Shown: positions 33,201 through 34,157 of the stretch, in pieces | Numbering within the stretch: the first letter of the stretch is position 1 | Layout: every line of letters begins with the position of its first letter | Assembly (NCBI GenBank): GCA_028287185.1 | Contig: JAQBQD010000015.1 | Coordinates: 1 to 34,157, forward strand | Length of the DNA stretch: 34,157 bases | Source: Gemmatimonadota bacterium | GTDB lineage: Bacteria > Gemmatimonadota > Gemmatimonadetes > Longimicrobiales > Longimicrobiaceae | Direction: 5' to 3' | The notes under the pieces: generated by a model | What the model was told of the DNA's origin: nothing | What the model saw: the letters and a program-made list of their open reading frames with translations, nothing else | Databases searched by the model: none | Made by a program: the position numbers and the translations under genes

Positions 33201-33390
33201 TCGGCTGCAGCCCCGCCTCGGCGCAGGCGCGCGAGAAGCGGACGGCACCCCCCAGGTCATCGTGGTCGGTGAGCGCCAGCGCCCCATAGCCCAGCTCCGC
33301 GGCCCGGGCGGCCAGCGCCTCGGGGGTGGACGCCCCGTCGCCCAGGGAAAATCCGCTGTGGCCGTGAAGCTCTGCGTAAATGGATGTCAT
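30223..33390 (-). CDS. dnaE2: Error-prone DNA polymerase III alpha subunit DnaE2
   Basis: 1055 aa, the normal DnaE2 length. The N-terminal PHP domain begins [23 protein letters not shown]. The polymerase palm has GRGSAANS (347-354) and the catalytic acids D387, D389 and D391 (PPDIDVDF). The fingers show [17 protein letters not shown], and a C-terminal OB-fold ([29 protein letters not shown]) ends the protein. It extends damaged-template DNA as part of the SOS mutasome. It lies 60 bases after the imuB stop, same strand, in the usual imuA-imuB-dnaE2 order. DnaE1 is excluded by the short length and gene context. Start ATG 33390 with no Shine-Dalgarno sequence; coupling to imuB is not possible at this distance. 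Confidence 0.96.
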   Translation of the reverse strand: [1055 protein letters not shown]

Positions 33391-33450
33391 TCAACGATTT
33401 GAGAGAATCCCACATGACGAGCGGTACCGGCGCGCCATCGGGCGGGCCCC

Positions 33451-34157
33451 TCAGTCGTACCACCCTTCCAGGTGCCAGCCCCCGGTCGCCGCGTCGCGGT
33501 ACACCAGCCCCAGCCACCCTTCCTCCAACTCCATCCTCCAGTATTCACGGGCGGTTGCGCCCCTCCACCACAGTCCCGAGACGCGCTCCGGCCCTTCGGC
33601 GCGGGTTTTCCACAATCCTGGTGGATAACCACCCCCCTGCTCCCTAACTGCCACGGAGGGAGCCGCTTGAACCTCCAACCCCGCCGGACGCCCCCGCGCG
33701 TCGATGCGGACACGGGCCGGCAGGGGCTCGGGAAGGCGCCGCAGGCAGAGCCCCAGGCCCCCTTCCGCGGCGATGCCGGGCGCCTTCCCCGCGGGCATGT
33801 CGGACGGCGCGAAGGAAGCGAACCCGGCGATGCCCGCCGCGCCCAGGGGCTCCCAGCGGGCGTGCTCGGCGGGCAGGTGGGCGCCCTGCAGCACGGCGCG
33901 GCTCAGGGCCCCGTCGCCCCAGCGGGCGAACACGGGCAGCAGCCCCGCGTGCAGGGCGGCCGGGTCGGGCGCCGGCGCGCGGAAGGCGTCGAGCTGGTCG
34001 GCGCGGGGGGCGGCCTCCTCCGCCGCCTCCAAGCGCACGCCGGCCAGCGGCGCGGAGAGCGGGCGCTCCTCCACCGCGCGGCGGCACAGGTCGCCCAGCA
34101 CCCGCGCGTCCGCCGTGGGCCGCGCCGGGCGGATGGGGCGCGCGTCCTCGCTCCCGT
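33451..34157 (-). CDS. imuB: ImuB, inactive Y-family polymerase homologue (5' end outside the window)
   Basis: About 235 codons of the C-terminal part are visible, ending ERVSGLWWRGATAREYWRMEL and then GWHLEGWYD, the conserved ImuB end. Before that, RPARPTADARVLGDLCRRAVEERPL and VRLEAAEEAAPRADQLDAF match the little-finger and clamp-adaptor region. ImuB links DnaE2 and ImuA to the sliding clamp. A catalytic core would lie to the right of the window and cannot be judged. The frame stays open to the window edge. The gene precedes dnaE2 as expected. Confidence 0.9.
   Translation of the reverse strand, partial: GSEDARPIRPARPTADARVLGDLCRRAVEERPLSAPLAGVRLEAAEEAAPRADQLDAFRAPAPDPAALHAGLLPVFARWGDGALSRAVLQGAHLPAEHARWEPLGAAGIAGFASFAPSDMPAGKAPGIAAEGGLGLCLRRLPEPLPARVRIDARGRPAGLEVQAAPSVAVREQGGGYPPGLWKTRAEGPERVSGLWWRGATAREYWRMELEEGWLGLVYRDAATGGWHLEGWYD

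Noticed and set aside
1..34157. tRNA, rRNA, CRISPR array or insertion sequence
   Set aside because: No T-loop/anticodon pattern, regularly spaced repeats, transposase or terminal inverted repeats seen in any gap.

Overview
The window is about 34 kb of very GC-rich DNA with dense, short-spaced genes. The gene content suggests an aerobic, soil-type, Gram-negative bacterium, most likely a Gemmatimonadota (Longimicrobium-like) lineage. Pointers are GTG/ATG starts in GTGA/ATGA overlaps, a membrane-tethered LuxR protein beside a DUF4199 protein, an imuB-dnaE2 mutasome, three cold-shock genes and a sphingolipid cluster. This assignment is inference from family content; no rRNA or tRNA is present.

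Layout. 1-3749 (+): the end of an unknown gene, a membrane protein, then an HD-domain phosphohydrolase overlapping a receiver-histidine kinase hybrid. 3881-5182 (-): cold-shock gene csp1 with an attenuator-like leader, and an ECF sigma factor with a strong, apparently leaderless promoter. 5264-7524 (-): a UPF0104/LPG-synthase-type membrane protein and a GT4 glycosyltransferase. 7913-8902 (+): CopD-like membrane protein. 9048-12469 (-): cerR-spt-cerS, a candidate complete ceramide pathway. 12618-14351 (-): csp2, also with a leader terminator, and a GT2 glycosyltransferase that might glycosylate ceramide. 14545-16602 (+): a 58-aa membrane protein, csp3 with a Gly/Arg-rich tail, and a Met-rich DUF4142 lipoprotein.

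16891-19292 (-) is the part I find most interesting: a two-gene operon (ATP-grasp ligase plus flavin-dependent LLM monooxygenase) behind a strong promoter, a 35-codon Cys-rich leader ORF and an intrinsic terminator. This is the architecture of cysteine-responsive transcription attenuation and points to sulfur metabolism. 19482-23559 (-): an orphan LytS-type kinase, DUF4199 protein with a duplicated palindromic operator candidate, a membrane-anchored LuxR regulator and an MFS transporter. 23887-25551 (+): PafA-like alkaline phosphatase. 25799-28383 (+): aldo/keto reductase, TPR-like protein, small RHH-like protein and FMN reductase, probably one transcription unit. 28489-28825 (-): a decayed toxin-antitoxin locus. 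29097-29780 (+): membrane protein. 30223-34157 (-): imuB (partial) and dnaE2, the SOS mutagenesis polymerase pair.

Transcription units are usually closed by long perfect GC-rich hairpins with little U-tract. The two leader terminators of csp1 and csp2 and the one before the ATP-grasp gene instead have real U-tracts, which sets them apart as regulatory. All calls come from reading the sequence; no database search was run.
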